A stretch of 64,000 nt of DNA from Entophlyctis helioformis (taxonomy: Eukaryota; Chytridiomycota; Chytridiomycetes; Chytridiales; Chytriomycetaceae): NCBI GenBank assembly GCA_025526915.1, contig JAHLKH010000079.1, positions 1-64,000 on the forward strand, written 5' to 3'. The position numbers and the translations under genes are program-made. Each line of letters begins with the position of its first letter. Position 1 is the stretch's first letter. Positions 37,052 through 48,770 of the stretch are shown here, one piece after another. The notes beneath the pieces were generated by a model that ran no database searches, was not told the DNA's origin, and saw nothing but the letters and a program-made list of their open reading frames with translations.

Positions 37052-40000
37052 GCCCTTGAAAAGCGTGTGCTCCAAGATGCCCTCGACACCGCCCAGCGCT
37101 TGGATCATGTCCACGCGGTAGTTGTTGAGGTTCCATAGCTTGCCGTCGTGGCGCGAGTTGTGGGTGACGGTAAAGTCGGCGAGGAGGAAGCGCTGATTGC
37201 CGTCGAGAGTCACGCCGTTCCACGGCCCATTGGCAACCGCCTCGATATGGAAAAGTCGCCCTGTTGTGATCTGGTGCATGGCGTGTTTCTTGTGGGGCAA
37301 GCGCACTGGAACAAGGTCCTGGCCCAGGCCTGAAAAGACGGTCTCGAGACGCGCAGCCTGTCCATGCACGGCACGCTTTGTGATTGGGCAGTTGCCGAGT
37401 CCGAGCGAACGTGCCAAAGAGAGAGCATCATCAAAGAGCGCAGCGTTGGAATCGGTCTGCGAGAACTTGAATGCATCCACGTGCCCACAACCGGATGCAG
37501 ACACAGTTCCATCCAGCAAGCCAGCCAATAGCTCGCGACGCTCCTGCAGCGAACCAAGCAGGAACGCCTCGGGAATCTGCTTCTTGTCCACAAGCGGCTT
37601 GAGTGGAGGCAGCAGTGGGTTGTTGGGCCCGCTCAGTGTAATGACTAGCGATGGAACACGAGCCAAGCGCATCTCAGCGATGGTCCTGCTGGCCGGCCTG
37701 ACACGAACGCGGTCAACACCGTTGCTCTGGTATGTGACGCGCATCTGCTCACGAGCAGAGTCCTGCGCAAACCAAAGCTGGTTTTCCCCGAGACGCTCGG
37801 CCTTGACTCCCCCATCCAAGAGGCAGTGATGCGGTGCAGTCCAGACCTCATGCTCAATAACGTCAAGGCCAAGCTGCTTGCCGTAGAGGTACAGCCACTC
37901 GATCGCCTCATTCGCGTCCTCGCCACAGCAAATCTCTGCGCGAGAACCGCCGAGCGAACCGTTGGCCAACCAAAGACCAAGGAAGTAGGGAGAGACGGGC
38001 AAGTCGCTGCTGCTATGGCCGGCATCGCGCGCAAAGAGAGCCGGGACGCGGATCAGATGCATGCGCTCACGGAACCACGGATCCATCTGCAGCACAGATA
38101 CTACAGTCACATCCACGAGATCACCATCCTTGAGCACGTTCGGGTCGGCAGAGACCTTGGCGCAGAGCTCAGAAGCCTCGGTCTTGCCTCCTTGATTGAC
38201 AAGCAGCTGCTTGCGCTCATAGTCCCGGGTAGCGTACTCGACGGTCCAGCAAGACGATCCATTGGCATTCTCCGTCGTCGACACATACGGCGACACTCGC
38301 AGGAGCTGACAGGTGAGCTCGTGGGCAGGGGTGACCGTGAACGACTCTGGAAGCTGACCGTCCTCGGTGGCAAACGACACGCGGAAGAGAGTGCTGCCCT
38401 TGACATGGTCTCCAGCATGCAGCTCCAGGACGCGACGCGGTTTGTATGCAGGGTTGACCGTGATACCATCTGGCAGGAAAGCGTCGTCGCCCATAAGCAG
38501 ATCGCCAACCTTGATGTCGTCGATCTTGGTATCGCGTCCATCAGCAAGCTTGACCAGTGTGCCACGCGCTAGGCAGTGCGTCCACCAGAACGGATTGTTC
38601 TTGAGCAGTTGGTATTGCTTGAACTCGGTGCGGATACGCCAGCCCTTGTCGTATGCCAGAGTATGACGGTCCTTTGAGTTGTGCACGACCAGGAAAGACG
38701 ACAAGAGGAAGCGGCCATTGCCATCCACCTCAAAGCCAGCAAATCGGCCTGGCTTGGTGCGCTCGAGAGTAAACGGCAGAGACATGCCGCGTGGGCCGTT
38801 GTAGACAGCCTTGCGAATATCAGAGCGGAGAACGGGGATCTTGTCCTGGCCAGGACCCGTCCAGTTGACAGACATGACGAGCGTGGATCCAGCGCCGTAA
38901 GACATCTCGCGGAGGTGCACAGGACGCGACGCGAAGCCAAGCGACAGGGCAACCTGGTTGGCCTGGCTGAGAAGCGACGCAGACGCACCCTTGGATGCAA
39001 CTTGCGCCTCGGGCAGCGAGAACACGAACCCATGCTCTCCATTGTCACCCAGGCTGCCGCCGCAACCATCCAGAAGGCCGGCAAGCAGCAGCTGGCGCGT
39101 CTCACGAGAGCCCAGCATGTACTCGTCAGGGATGTGCTTGCTGGTCATACAACCGGCCGACTCGAGCAGCTCCACAAACTTGTTGGTGCCTCCAAGCACT
39201 GCAGGCGAAACAGTGACAACCGTTTGATTGCCAACGTAGCAGACAGTCGCCGTGCAGTCGAGTGCCGATGCCCACGCAGAGACGTATGCAACGGCAGCAT
39301 CTGCTTTGCTTCCGGTTCCTGAAACCGCAAGGCAGTCCGACTTGCCGGCAGAGGCCAGCCAGAGACCAAAGACGTACGGGTCGATGCGGGGAGCAGCGAT
39401 GGGCGGGAACTCCACCTCGGATGTGTACATGCGGAAGAACCGATGGATGTTTGGGTCTGCCTGCATGCGAACGAGGGCCGCATCTGCGTCAATCTCAACG
39501 ATATCGCCTGGCTGCACGTGCTCGACGACTGCAAGGAAGTCCGATGCGGCGCGTTCAGCTTCGCTTGCTGTCTGGAAAGAAAAGACGCGATCCGCAACAA
39601 GGCTGGGATCGACCGTGGCAGTCGCGACATCGGCAGAGGCGGAAACGGTAAAGCGAGACGAGTGGTAGACCAGGTCGCGCGAGTAGCAGCCGACGTGGAG
39701 GTACGTGCCGTCCGTGGACCACTCAATGTCCAAGACACCCTCAATGGCGCGCATCACGAGAATGTGGTTCTCCGTGCACTTGAACGACATGGTGCCCAAC
39801 GATGTGTTGCTCATACGAACATCAATGAGAGCAGCGTTGCCAGCGCATGTCTTGAGCACACGACGCGGGGTGTAGCCTGACTCGGTTGAGTTGTCACCCA
39901 TCAGCAGGTCGTCTGTCTGGATGTCCTCGACTGCCTTGGTTGTGCCGTCGGCCATCATGACTGGCGTGCCAACCTCGAAACAGAACAAAGTGTTGATGCG

Positions 40001-43000
40001 AGGAATGCCACGGTCCCACGAGTCCTCGAGATCCTCAAGCGTCAGACGACGATTTTGCGCATTGGCCTCTTGGCGCTTAAGCGCATACTCGTTCCACACG
40101 CGCTGCGAGTCGATAAACTCTGACTCCCAGGGCTGGATGTAACGGTACAAGTTGGGAATCGTCTGGTCCTCGTCGTGCGACATGCCTGACCGGAAGTGCG
40201 TGATGCCAACGTCAGTTTGCTTGGACCAGCGCAGGTCAGACTGCGGGATGAGAACATGGCCCATGGACAGCATGCCGAGACCTCCAAGCTCCTTTGGACA
40301 GTACCTAAGAGTCAAGAGTCAAATGGCGGTCAGCCAACGAATCGTTCAAACGCCAGAGCTACAATCGAGAGCATCATTTCAGGCTGGAGCTATGCAAGTT
40401 GCTCACCAAACAACCGGCGGGAAACGGGACGGCATCTTGGAGTTGAGGCCAATCTTGACACGAGTCTGGATCTTGTTCTCGCACTTGACGAGCAGGTCGA
40501 GCATCTCGCGAGTGTGCACCACAGCCTCGCGGTAGTAGGTCATCAGACCAATCAGACAAGTGTTCCACTTGTTGATGATCTTGGTGAATGTCGTCGAGCC
40601 CGACGACATGAGGATTTGGCGGATGCGGTTGTGGAAGCGTTGCAGCGACTCTTCGTCCACACGGATAAACGCGTGTGCTGTGCGCTCCTTGGTCTGCTCG
40701 TTGACAAGGTTCCACACACCCTCACGCAGGGAAAACTCTTCCTGCGTCGAGCGGATCTTGGGCAGGATGCGGACATCGAACCCAGACATGGCAAAGAGCA
40801 TGTTGGGGTTGTCGCGCGAATAGACAGAGGCAAAGCTGTCTTCCCAGTCGATCGTCGTGAGCGAGCGCGGCAGGCGGTTCTTGATGTCCCAGAAGACGGC
40901 GCGGCCAAGGTTGACATCGTGCTTCATCAGACGCATGCGACAGTCACGCGGCCACACCTTCTTGTTGTTGTATCCAACCACATTCTCGTTGTTAGGGTCG
41001 GGGTGCTCTGTAAGGTAGCGCTGGATGAGGTCGCGGGCTTCGTCTGCCGAAAAGCGGAAGAAGACGTAGATCTGGTCAATGTAGCGCATGTACAGGCGGA
41101 TGGGATGGCGGACCTCGGTCGCCACATCGCGGAACTGCAAAAAGTCGTTGGGCATGGCAGGGGGGCCAGCCATCTCGCTCGAGCGGTTGAGACCGAGCAC
41201 AAGCAGGTCAAGCACCAGACCGTAGTACTGGAAGATGAACGAGGCGAACTGCAGACCGCGGATCAGGCCGTACGCGTTGATGTGGTTCATGTCCTTGTAC
41301 GTCAGGGCGACGTTGTTCTTGGACGTCATGTAGTCGGCAATGTTGTGGTCGACAATGAGACGCAGAAGACGGTTGAGCAGCGTCAGGTCAATCTTCTCGT
41401 ACACCTTGCTGAGACGCGTCTCGAGAAGGACGTTGCACTGGCCATCGGCGGTTTCCCAGACATCTGTGAGATTGTTGATACCCTGGGCCCACTTGTACAC
41501 GAGCAGCGGAGGCGGCTCGGTGTCGCTCGGCTTGATCCACGCTGGGAAGAGATGGCGCTTGTCGGCCTCGTACCACAGGTACTGGTCGAGGTAGGCGTCC
41601 GTGATCTTCTCCAACGGCTCAATGTCGTAGACAGGAATCAGGTGGCTGTACATGTCCATGAACTCGATGCCAACCTCCTTGAAGGCGCGCTGCGTGAGCA
41701 GCAGCCGCTTGATGCGGCTCAGACACTCGTGCGGGTTGTCGTAGGCCTGCTCGATAAGACCCAATTCCTCGCGCTGGCTCTGGTTAAGACGGCCCTGGAC
41801 CGAGTAAGCTTCCTTGAGACGCTCGAGAGCAAGAATGAGCAGCTTGGTGTCGTGCTTGTACGAAAGCGGCGGGAACGGAATGGGCGAGAACTTGCGCGAC
41901 TCGAGCCAGTGCACCGTAGCCGTGTAGATGGCAACAGCCTCCTCGGCAGTGATGTACGGGCCATCCTTGAGGTAGTTGTGCTGGCGCTCTTGCTCGGCCT
42001 TGATCCAAAGACGCGTCAGACGTCCGAGGTTCTTCTTGCAGACGGTCTTGTCGACAGTGGCACCACGTCGGATACGCTCACGGTTGTAGTGCGCCACAGA
42101 CGTCCACCAATCGGCCTTGGACTTGACGTAACGCAGGATCATGTTCTCGATGGGGGTGGGCAGGCCAGGCACCTTCCAGGGGATATTGGCCTTCCAGCAG
42201 TTGTGGACGACAAGCCAGCTGTCCAGCAGGAAAAGCGGCGATCCAGCAAGTTCGAAGCCGACGTACGGCGCGTCCTCGCTGACCTGCTCGACAGTAAACC
42301 GCACCATGCCACGCGCAGACTGATCCACGCAGGCGTGGGGTTTGAGACGCATCTCCTTGCATGGCAACAGCTCGATCCCAGCACCGCTGATCATGCAGGT
42401 CATGTGCCTCCGCGCAGGCTGGCCAGTCGATGCTGATGAGTTGGCCTCTGAGGCAGTGCGCGTGCAGATGGTGGCGGTCAGACCCAGACTGCGAGCCAGA
42501 TGCTGCGCCAAAAGCATGGTCTCCTCGTGGAGCATAAGGCAGCTGGTTCTGATGCGTTGGCCGACTTGGAATGCCGACGGAGCGCCACACGTGTTGCAGT
42601 TGATGCAGCTGCTGTCGCCATCAATGATGCCAGCCAGGACAGCGCGACGGATATCGGCAGGTTGAGTGAGCAGGTTGCGAATGAGCGCAGCTGACACGGC
42701 TTTGGTTCCGTCCAGAGGATAGCCAAGGGCACGCAAGACCGACACGAGCGTGCTGTCCACACAGCCTGTCCGAGGATCGCTGCTGCCAGACATGTAGAGA
42801 CCAGCGAGGTAGCCAATGTCGCTTTCAGTGGGCAGCGCAGCAGACGCGCTCTCAGCAACCGACTCTTGGATAGCCTTGGCGATCGAGACCGACGGAGACG
42901 TGGGGAACTCGATGAGCGGGGCCATAAGCATACGCATAGCAGCGGCAGCCTCTGGGTGGTGGCGGGCATACTCGACAAACTCATGCGTACTGACAGTCCA

Positions 43001-46000
43001 CACCACAGGCCCCGCGGCCTTGCGCTCGGCCACGAACATTTCAGCCGCGCGGCAAGCCGCCGCCTCCGATTGGAACTCGTCGTCCTGGTCCACAAACGGC
43101 CGAAGGGCCAGACGGCTTGCATCCGCTGCGTGCAGCTTGGCAGCGTCATTTGCCGAGACGGAAGCGTCGGAGAGATTGGCAGTCGGCTTGATGTCCACGC
43201 CACAAAGGGTTGTGTCAACCTCTACGGCCTCTGCAGCTGGCGCAACGACAGCAATCATGTCGGAAGCGTCGGCCGGATACGAAAAGGTGCGAGAAGCAGA
43301 GCCCAAGTGAGTCGCCACGCTGGCCTCGCCCGAGTACGGAAGAATGTCGCCGTAGTGAACAGTGATCGTGCAGGCCTTTCTGTCATGCTCCATGGACACG
43401 ACGTCGACCGCGGGATTCACCATGACAAGGTCGTGGCGCGAGTTGCAGACAAAGCCAGCAGTCTGCGCAGGCTTCCACTCAGCGCTGAGACCCAAAGTGC
43501 CGATCGAGCTTGAGGGGTCGACCGTAACTTTGTACATTGCGTCGCGTCCGCTCATGGTTTGGGTGACAGCAAGAGCCTTGCCGCTGCTACCGAGTACGAG
43601 ATCGCCCATCATGACACTGGCTGCAGTCTTGACCGTGCCATCGGCCATGCGGACCAGCGTTTCGGGAGAGAAGCAACGCCAGGCCTCGCTCAGGTGCTGC
43701 AGGATGGTGCGCGACTTGTTTGCCTTGATACCCTCGGGCATCATGTCCAGGATGTCATGCATGACGGCCGCACGGAGCTCGAGATCGTAGTGCGACTCCA
43801 CACGCTGTTTGGTGACGGTTTTGGCAATGCCCTTGGACTGGCGGCCCTCAAAGTGGCGGGCCAGCAGGTTTCCAAGCCAGCGTTCCAGGAGCGGCACAAT
43901 GCCGCGCAGGAAGAACAGCCACACACGCCATCCCGGTGCCCAGAAACCACAGCCAGGGCCTTTACCGACAGGGCCAGTGTTGAAGCGGTAGTAAATGAGA
44001 TGCTTGAGATCCTTGCACCTGCATGGGCGGAGATGAGGAAGATATCGGCCGTGGTTAGATTGCGCGGAACATGGACAGCAGCCAAGCCAACAGCGGTGCC
44101 AGACACGCGTGATGAAGTTTGCAGACTTACATGCGGATCTGTCTCATGAGCTTGTACTTGTAGCGGTACATGCCCGTCAGCTGGCCGACGTGAGCAAACG
44201 TGTATTGCAGACCGTCAGCCAGTTGGAAGGCATCCACGTTGCCAAGACGGTACTGCACGTGCGAGTCGACAACGAGCTTGGTCAGACGCAGGATCTCACG
44301 GCAGTTGTGCACAACCATGGACGCCGCCACAAAGTTCTCATGCTCCGGCACGGTGATGTCATAGACCACGACCTTGTCGGCAAGCTCCTCGATAAGCGTC
44401 AGGGGCAACAGCAGCGAGGTAGGGCAGGAGCTGCTCGCGCCGCGCTTCAGAGACTCCAGGGGACGTCCGATCCGCTCTGCAAACTTTGAAAGGGTGAGTG
44501 CAGCTGGAAGATGGAAGGTGTCGGCCGTCGTGTGCTCCAAGGGAATGAGCGGGGTGCTACCATCGAGATACTGGCGCAAGGCGCCACGATGCTCGAGTGC
44601 CTCAGGATAAACGACGCCAAACTGCTGCTGGACAAGCACCGCGGCATATGCAAGGCACTTGTCGACGGTGTCGGCATTACGGCTGACAGACAAAAGCTTT
44701 TCAGCGGCCATCCGAGTGCGATCGTTGGGGGAGACGTGCAACGTGCCAAGAAGGCAGTCGATGGCGGCGTTGACGAAGAACCAGCGCTGGCGCGTAAGCA
44801 GCATCCGGTATGCATTCCAGCGGCGCACAAGGTCAAAGCGAGTGCTCTTGTCAACACAGTAGCGAATGCCAATCTGCTCAACAAACACCGGAATCGACGA
44901 GCAGTTGATGCGAAGCCCGACGCGATAAAAGAACGCCGCCGCAGCTGACAGGCTATCATGTGCAGCAGAATCATCGACAACCTCCAACGAGCCGCTTGCC
45001 ATCTGGAGACACTTGTCCAAAGTCACTTGGATCGCGCCCCTCTTGACAAACTCGTCGACCTGATGCTGGATATCTGAAGCGGTGAAGCTTGTGCCAAGGT
45101 CCTCGAGAGTCTGTACCAGCTCTTCTGCAGTAAGCGGGCGCTCGGCGCGACGCACGGCCCATGAGACTTGCTGCGCGACAGTCGTGAGCACGGCTCCAGT
45201 GGCGGGGTCAAACACAGACAGGCCAGGTGTGTTTTGAAGTGATGCCACATGGTACTGTACGAGCGTAGTGGACACATCAAAGGTGTCCTGCAGAATCTCG
45301 GCCAACGCCTGCATAGATTCGAGTTGCTGCTGCATGTTGATGGCGTCGTTTGCACCGGCGCGAATTTGCAGAGATTGCTCGGTAAGCAGCACGTCACCCT
45401 TGCCGGCGTCCACAGGCAAACGCACGCTGCTGCCAATGCCGCCACACAGTGCCGCAATAAACTCGCGCTGGACAGATCGCGGAGCAGCAAGAATCACGGC
45501 AGGCATGGCCTGTGCAGACTCGGTCGTGCAGGCGGCAAGTGCATCAAGGCTGGCTTTGAGTGCCGCGGGGAGGGAAAGCTCCCAAAGGTCGCCGTTCGCC
45601 AATGTCACTGTGCCCGACATGCCCGTGAGCAGCTGCACGTCTGCCTGGACCTGCTGCACATCAATGTGGCTTCCAAGGAACAAGCCCGTGTGCTGGCTGA
45701 TGGAACTGCCGTTGCCGCGGATGGAAGAGTTCGAGACGACGCTGCCAAGCAAGCGCGCCATCGCCAGAACCTGCAGACGGTGCGTTGCGAGCGTCCAACC
45801 GCCCATCTCAAACTTGGAGCCCACGTCAAACTCTGGCTGGTCCAGCACAGTGCCAATGGCCGAGCACACGACCGCATGGGTCGGCTTCAGCTCACCCGCT
45901 GGCACATACACGGCATCAGCGTAGGTACCGGCGCGAGCGCCAGACTGGTCAACCGCAAGCACCGGATGCGTAGGCGTGCACGTGAGCGTCGTCCCGTCCA

Positions 46001-48467
46001 GACAGTGGATGCGAACACACGCCTGCGGCTTGCTGTGCACTTGGAAAGCGTTGCCGCCGGCGACGCCTTCATAGCTGACCGTCTTGGCGCTGTCAAGTTC
46101 AAAGGGCACGTCGCCATGGGCCGCCAGGTTTGAGGGAGTGGCCCAGCACTGCAGAAGGTCGCCAGCAGCGATAGCCTCGATCGGACGCGAGAGGCCGGTA
46201 GCTAACGACACGGGAGTGCCGGCAGCAATACACAGATGGAACGCGTTGCCGAATCGCGACTTTTTGCGTTCCTTGGTGGTGAGCGTTTTGACCGGCTTGA
46301 GGTTGAAGTTGTAGTCCAGATGCAGATAGTTGAGGTTCTTGCGGTGGATCAAGAGGTTGAGCATGTTGTAGCCCTGACGGCAGACCTGGAGGCCGGCCTC
46401 GACCCAGTCAATCTCTGTGGTCTGGAAGAACTTGGTAGCCTTGAGCTGGCGGAACAGGTACTTCTTCTTCTTGGCCTTTGGCGGGCGATGATGCAGCTCG
46501 TTGAGGACGTAGTACTTGAGCAGCTTCTGGTACGACACGCGGACCTTGACGGGGTGGCCGGCAGGGATGTGCTCCAGGTACCACGACTTGACGAGCGGGA
46601 CGTCCTCTGCACGACGAGTGAGACCACTGCGCTTGTCAAAGGGATGCGGGGCCCAGTACAGCTCGATGGCGCTGTTGGTGTTGTCCGTGTACAGCGGCGT
46701 CTCGGCCAGGAAAGGGTCGACACCCTCGGGAAGCACAAACGAATCGTCCTCTTCCTCGTCGCCAAAGATCTCATCCTCGTGGGTGACAGCCTGGGATGTC
46801 TGGAGCGAGCGCGACGAGACGGGGTTGATGATGGGGTCAAAGTAGAACGGCGGCAGATCAGGATCGTCGGTGCGAGCGTACACCACTGCGGGGTGGTGAT
46901 ACCACGAGATGTGGACAGCCCGAGGCAGCGAGTTGTACAAGAACGGGAACGCGACCTTGTACTCTGTACGGACAGGGTGGCGAATGATGATCTTGTTGAT
47001 GTCGTTGAACTCGTTCCAATCTTCGTCAGCAGCGTCCAGATCGCGGTACAGGGGCTCGAACTTGGGACCTCCGGGGATGGCCATGTTGAGCGACTTGGCG
47101 GTGAAGAAGGCCTTTTTGTCAAAGAGATAAAAGTAGTTTGGGTCAACCAGATCCGAGAGCAGCTGGCGGGCGAGGCGGTAGAGCGTAGACATGATGGGGA
47201 GGTCGAGGTTCCAGCGACGGTACGTGGAGCCATTGACAAACTTGGTGTCGACAAGGGCCTTGTGGTCGTAGAACCACTCGCGGACAGCAGCGTCTTCCTC
47301 TTCGTCGAGCTCGATCTGGATGGGCTCCAGAGGGTCGACATCGAGGATGTTGTCGCCATAGTCGAGCGGCGGCTCCTCGTCGTCAAAGGGCGGGAACCGC
47401 ATGCGCTTGAAGTGGCGACGATCGCGCTTCTCTCGACGCATCATGATCCACATGGTGCCCCACTGCGAGATGTAGTGCGGCTCAATGACCCAGGGCGTCT
47501 CGCTCACAAAGGTGATGGCACCGGTGATGTGGTAGATGACCGTGACTTCGCGAACCTGGCAAGGACGATTGGGGGTGGCGACGATTGTTGCGGCGGGCAA
47601 AGGATGAGTGCACCGGACAATGATGGCGGCAAGGGCAATGACGATGGACGCAGACGCGAGCAGGCAAGGCAGAGACGGGCAGAACAGAGCAACACGCACC
47701 TGCTCCCACGGCATGGGCATGTTTTCAAGCAACTTCAGGACGGCATGGGGCACGTATTTGAGAGCACCCAGGTAGATGCGCTTGTCGTTGCGGAACTTGT
47801 TGCTGGACATGTCGCCGTGGTCCTTGATGATCTTTCTGAAAGGCAGGAATCAACGCGACGCGAGCAGAGATGGATGACGTGGGCAGTCAGTCAGTCCTTT
47901 CGCCAGTCTGGCACAGCAAGCAGAGCAAGCAGTGCAAGCAGAGGCGACGGCAGAGCAAGACAGGGAAGGACAAGGGAAGGCAGCCCACCTCAGGTGCTCG
48001 GGAGGCATCTTTTCCTTCTGGACCTCTGTGAAGCCAAACTTGCGCTTCTCCGAGTAGCGCTGGGTGTGCATCTGCTTCCACTTTTTGGCCTTGAGCTCGA
48101 GCTTCTCTTCGGGCGACAGCTCTGGCGCGGGCGGTGGAGCAGGCACAGGCGGTGGGCCAGGCACAGGCACAGGCACAGGCAGAGATCCAGGCACACCCGG
48201 CATGCCTGGCGGCGGCGGCGGCGGCATCATGCCAGGCGGGAAGCCAGGCGGGGGCATGGCCATCATGGGCATGCCAGGAGGGAAGCCAGGAGGGAAGCCG
48301 GGAGGGAGGCCGGGAGGGAAGCCGGGGGGCATGGGCATGCCGGCGGGGAAGCCTGGAGGAGGCGGAGGCACGAAACCGGGCGGGAAGCCAGGCGGGAAGC
48401 CGTGCAGGGGCGGCGCACCGCTGTTGCCGTTGCTGTTGGCGCCGGCGTTGCTGTTGCTGCTCGACAT
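34378..48467 (-). CDS. PRP8: Prp8 spliceosome core protein interrupted by four inteins
   Basis: Prp8 is the U5 snRNP scaffold around the spliceosome active site. Six exons (48467-47989, 47835-47700, 47555-44131, 44018-40407, 40304-36390, 36307-34378) join in phase to 4,498 residues; after removal of four inteins 2,455 remain, close to the family length plus a Gly/Pro-rich N-terminal extension (GFPPGFPPG repeats). Conserved anchors include [25 protein letters not shown], the [12 protein letters not shown] region, [39 protein letters not shown], and the C-terminal JAB1/MPN part with FKATEP-like [12 protein letters not shown] and [11 protein letters not shown]. Inteins follow host residues 646, 818, 1523 and 1557. 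The extreme C-terminus is changed to a Gly-rich, acidic tail. The 144-nt second intron is in frame and stop-free. Identity is certain; splicing activity of the inteins is inferred. Confidence 0.98.
37157..38575 (-). mobile_element. Prp8 intein 4 (473 residues)
   Basis: Inserted only 34 extein residues after intein 3, between FWWTH and [12 protein letters not shown], again with Ser replacing Gln at +1. It starts [13 protein letters not shown], has VGDLLMGDD, block [11 protein letters not shown], and ends [20 protein letters not shown]. The endonuclease motifs are [10 protein letters not shown] and [11 protein letters not shown], lacking both catalytic Asp. The start, the [10 protein letters not shown] segment and the end resemble intein 3. 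Confidence 0.95.
38678..39982 (-). mobile_element. Prp8 intein 3 (435 residues)
   Basis: Inserted between RINTLF and [12 protein letters not shown], with Ser at the +1 position where other Prp8 proteins have Gln. It starts [13 protein letters not shown], has DDLLMGD, block [11 protein letters not shown], and ends [22 protein letters not shown]. The endonuclease motifs are [10 protein letters not shown] and [11 protein letters not shown]; both positions expected to be Asp are changed (to Ala/Ser and Cys). Confidence 0.95.
42200..43675 (-). mobile_element. Prp8 intein 2 (492 residues)
   Basis: Inserted between LSEAWR and CWKANIPW. It begins [13 protein letters not shown] with MMGDLVLG, and ends [20 protein letters not shown] before extein Cys. 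Block B reads [10 protein letters not shown], with Asn in place of the usual Thr but the key His kept. Endonuclease motif one, [14 protein letters not shown], has Ser where Asp is expected. Motif two, [11 protein letters not shown], keeps its Asp. One of two catalytic acids is therefore missing. Confidence 0.95.
44304..46232 (-). mobile_element. Prp8 intein 1 (643 residues, degenerate LAGLIDADG endonuclease)
   Basis: Inserted between FHL and CREILRLT of Prp8. It starts with Cys ([13 protein letters not shown]), has block B CTPTHPVL, and ends with [18 protein letters not shown] and VVHN before extein Cys. Endonuclease motifs are recognisable as [12 protein letters not shown] and [12 protein letters not shown]. 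The expected Asp is Asn in the first and Ile in the second, so cleavage activity should be lost. Roughly 280 residues between the endonuclease and block F are unusually long and include a possible winged-helix segment ([16 protein letters not shown]). The terminal blocks differ from those of the other three inteins, which points to a separate origin. Confidence 0.95.
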
Positions 48468-48663
48468 GGATCAGCCAGACGAGTCAGACCTGCGGGTGTT
48501 GCTGGTGACGGTGACGGTGACGGTGTTGCTGGTGACGGTTGCTGGTAACGGTGCTCGACGTCAAGTGCTCGCTGGCGACAGTTGAACTGGCCTGCTCGGT
48601 TGGGCTGCTCGGTTGGGCTGCTCGCAGGTTGGACTGTTCGCAGGTTGGGCTGTTTGCAGGTCG

Positions 48664-48709
<46 letters not shown>

Positions 48710-48770
48710 ATCTGCTCGCAGGTTGGAATCGCGGATCTCTCGGCAGGCAACGTTTGACGTGAATCTCAAA
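48468..48770. promoter_or_regulatory. Divergent promoter of PRP8 and the MDR dehydrogenase gene
   Basis: 303 bp between start codons. It holds a clean CTGG tetranucleotide tract and a weaker TTGGGCTGCTCG repeat near 48600-48660. No TATA-like element was noticed. Confidence 0.5.
48664..48709. repeat. (CTGG)n microsatellite
   Basis: About eleven perfect units in the PRP8/MDR promoter. Short arrays of the same unit recur in COX4 introns. Confidence 0.9.

Noticed and set aside
40196..42436. A plus-strand open frame of 746 codons opposite PRP8
   Set aside because: It is antisense to conserved Prp8 exons in a GC-rich wobble context, has no recognisable domains, and its amino-acid pattern mirrors the sense codons.
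38678..46232. The Prp8 inserts as retained introns or group I introns
   Set aside because: They are open for up to 643 codons, lack fitting GT-AG borders at the insertion points, and carry intein blocks at both ends.
46236..48548. A plus-strand open frame of 770 codons opposite the PRP8 5' half
   Set aside because: Antisense to Prp8 exteins and its Gly/Pro-rich start. The Arg/Gly-rich end only mirrors the repeat on the other strand.
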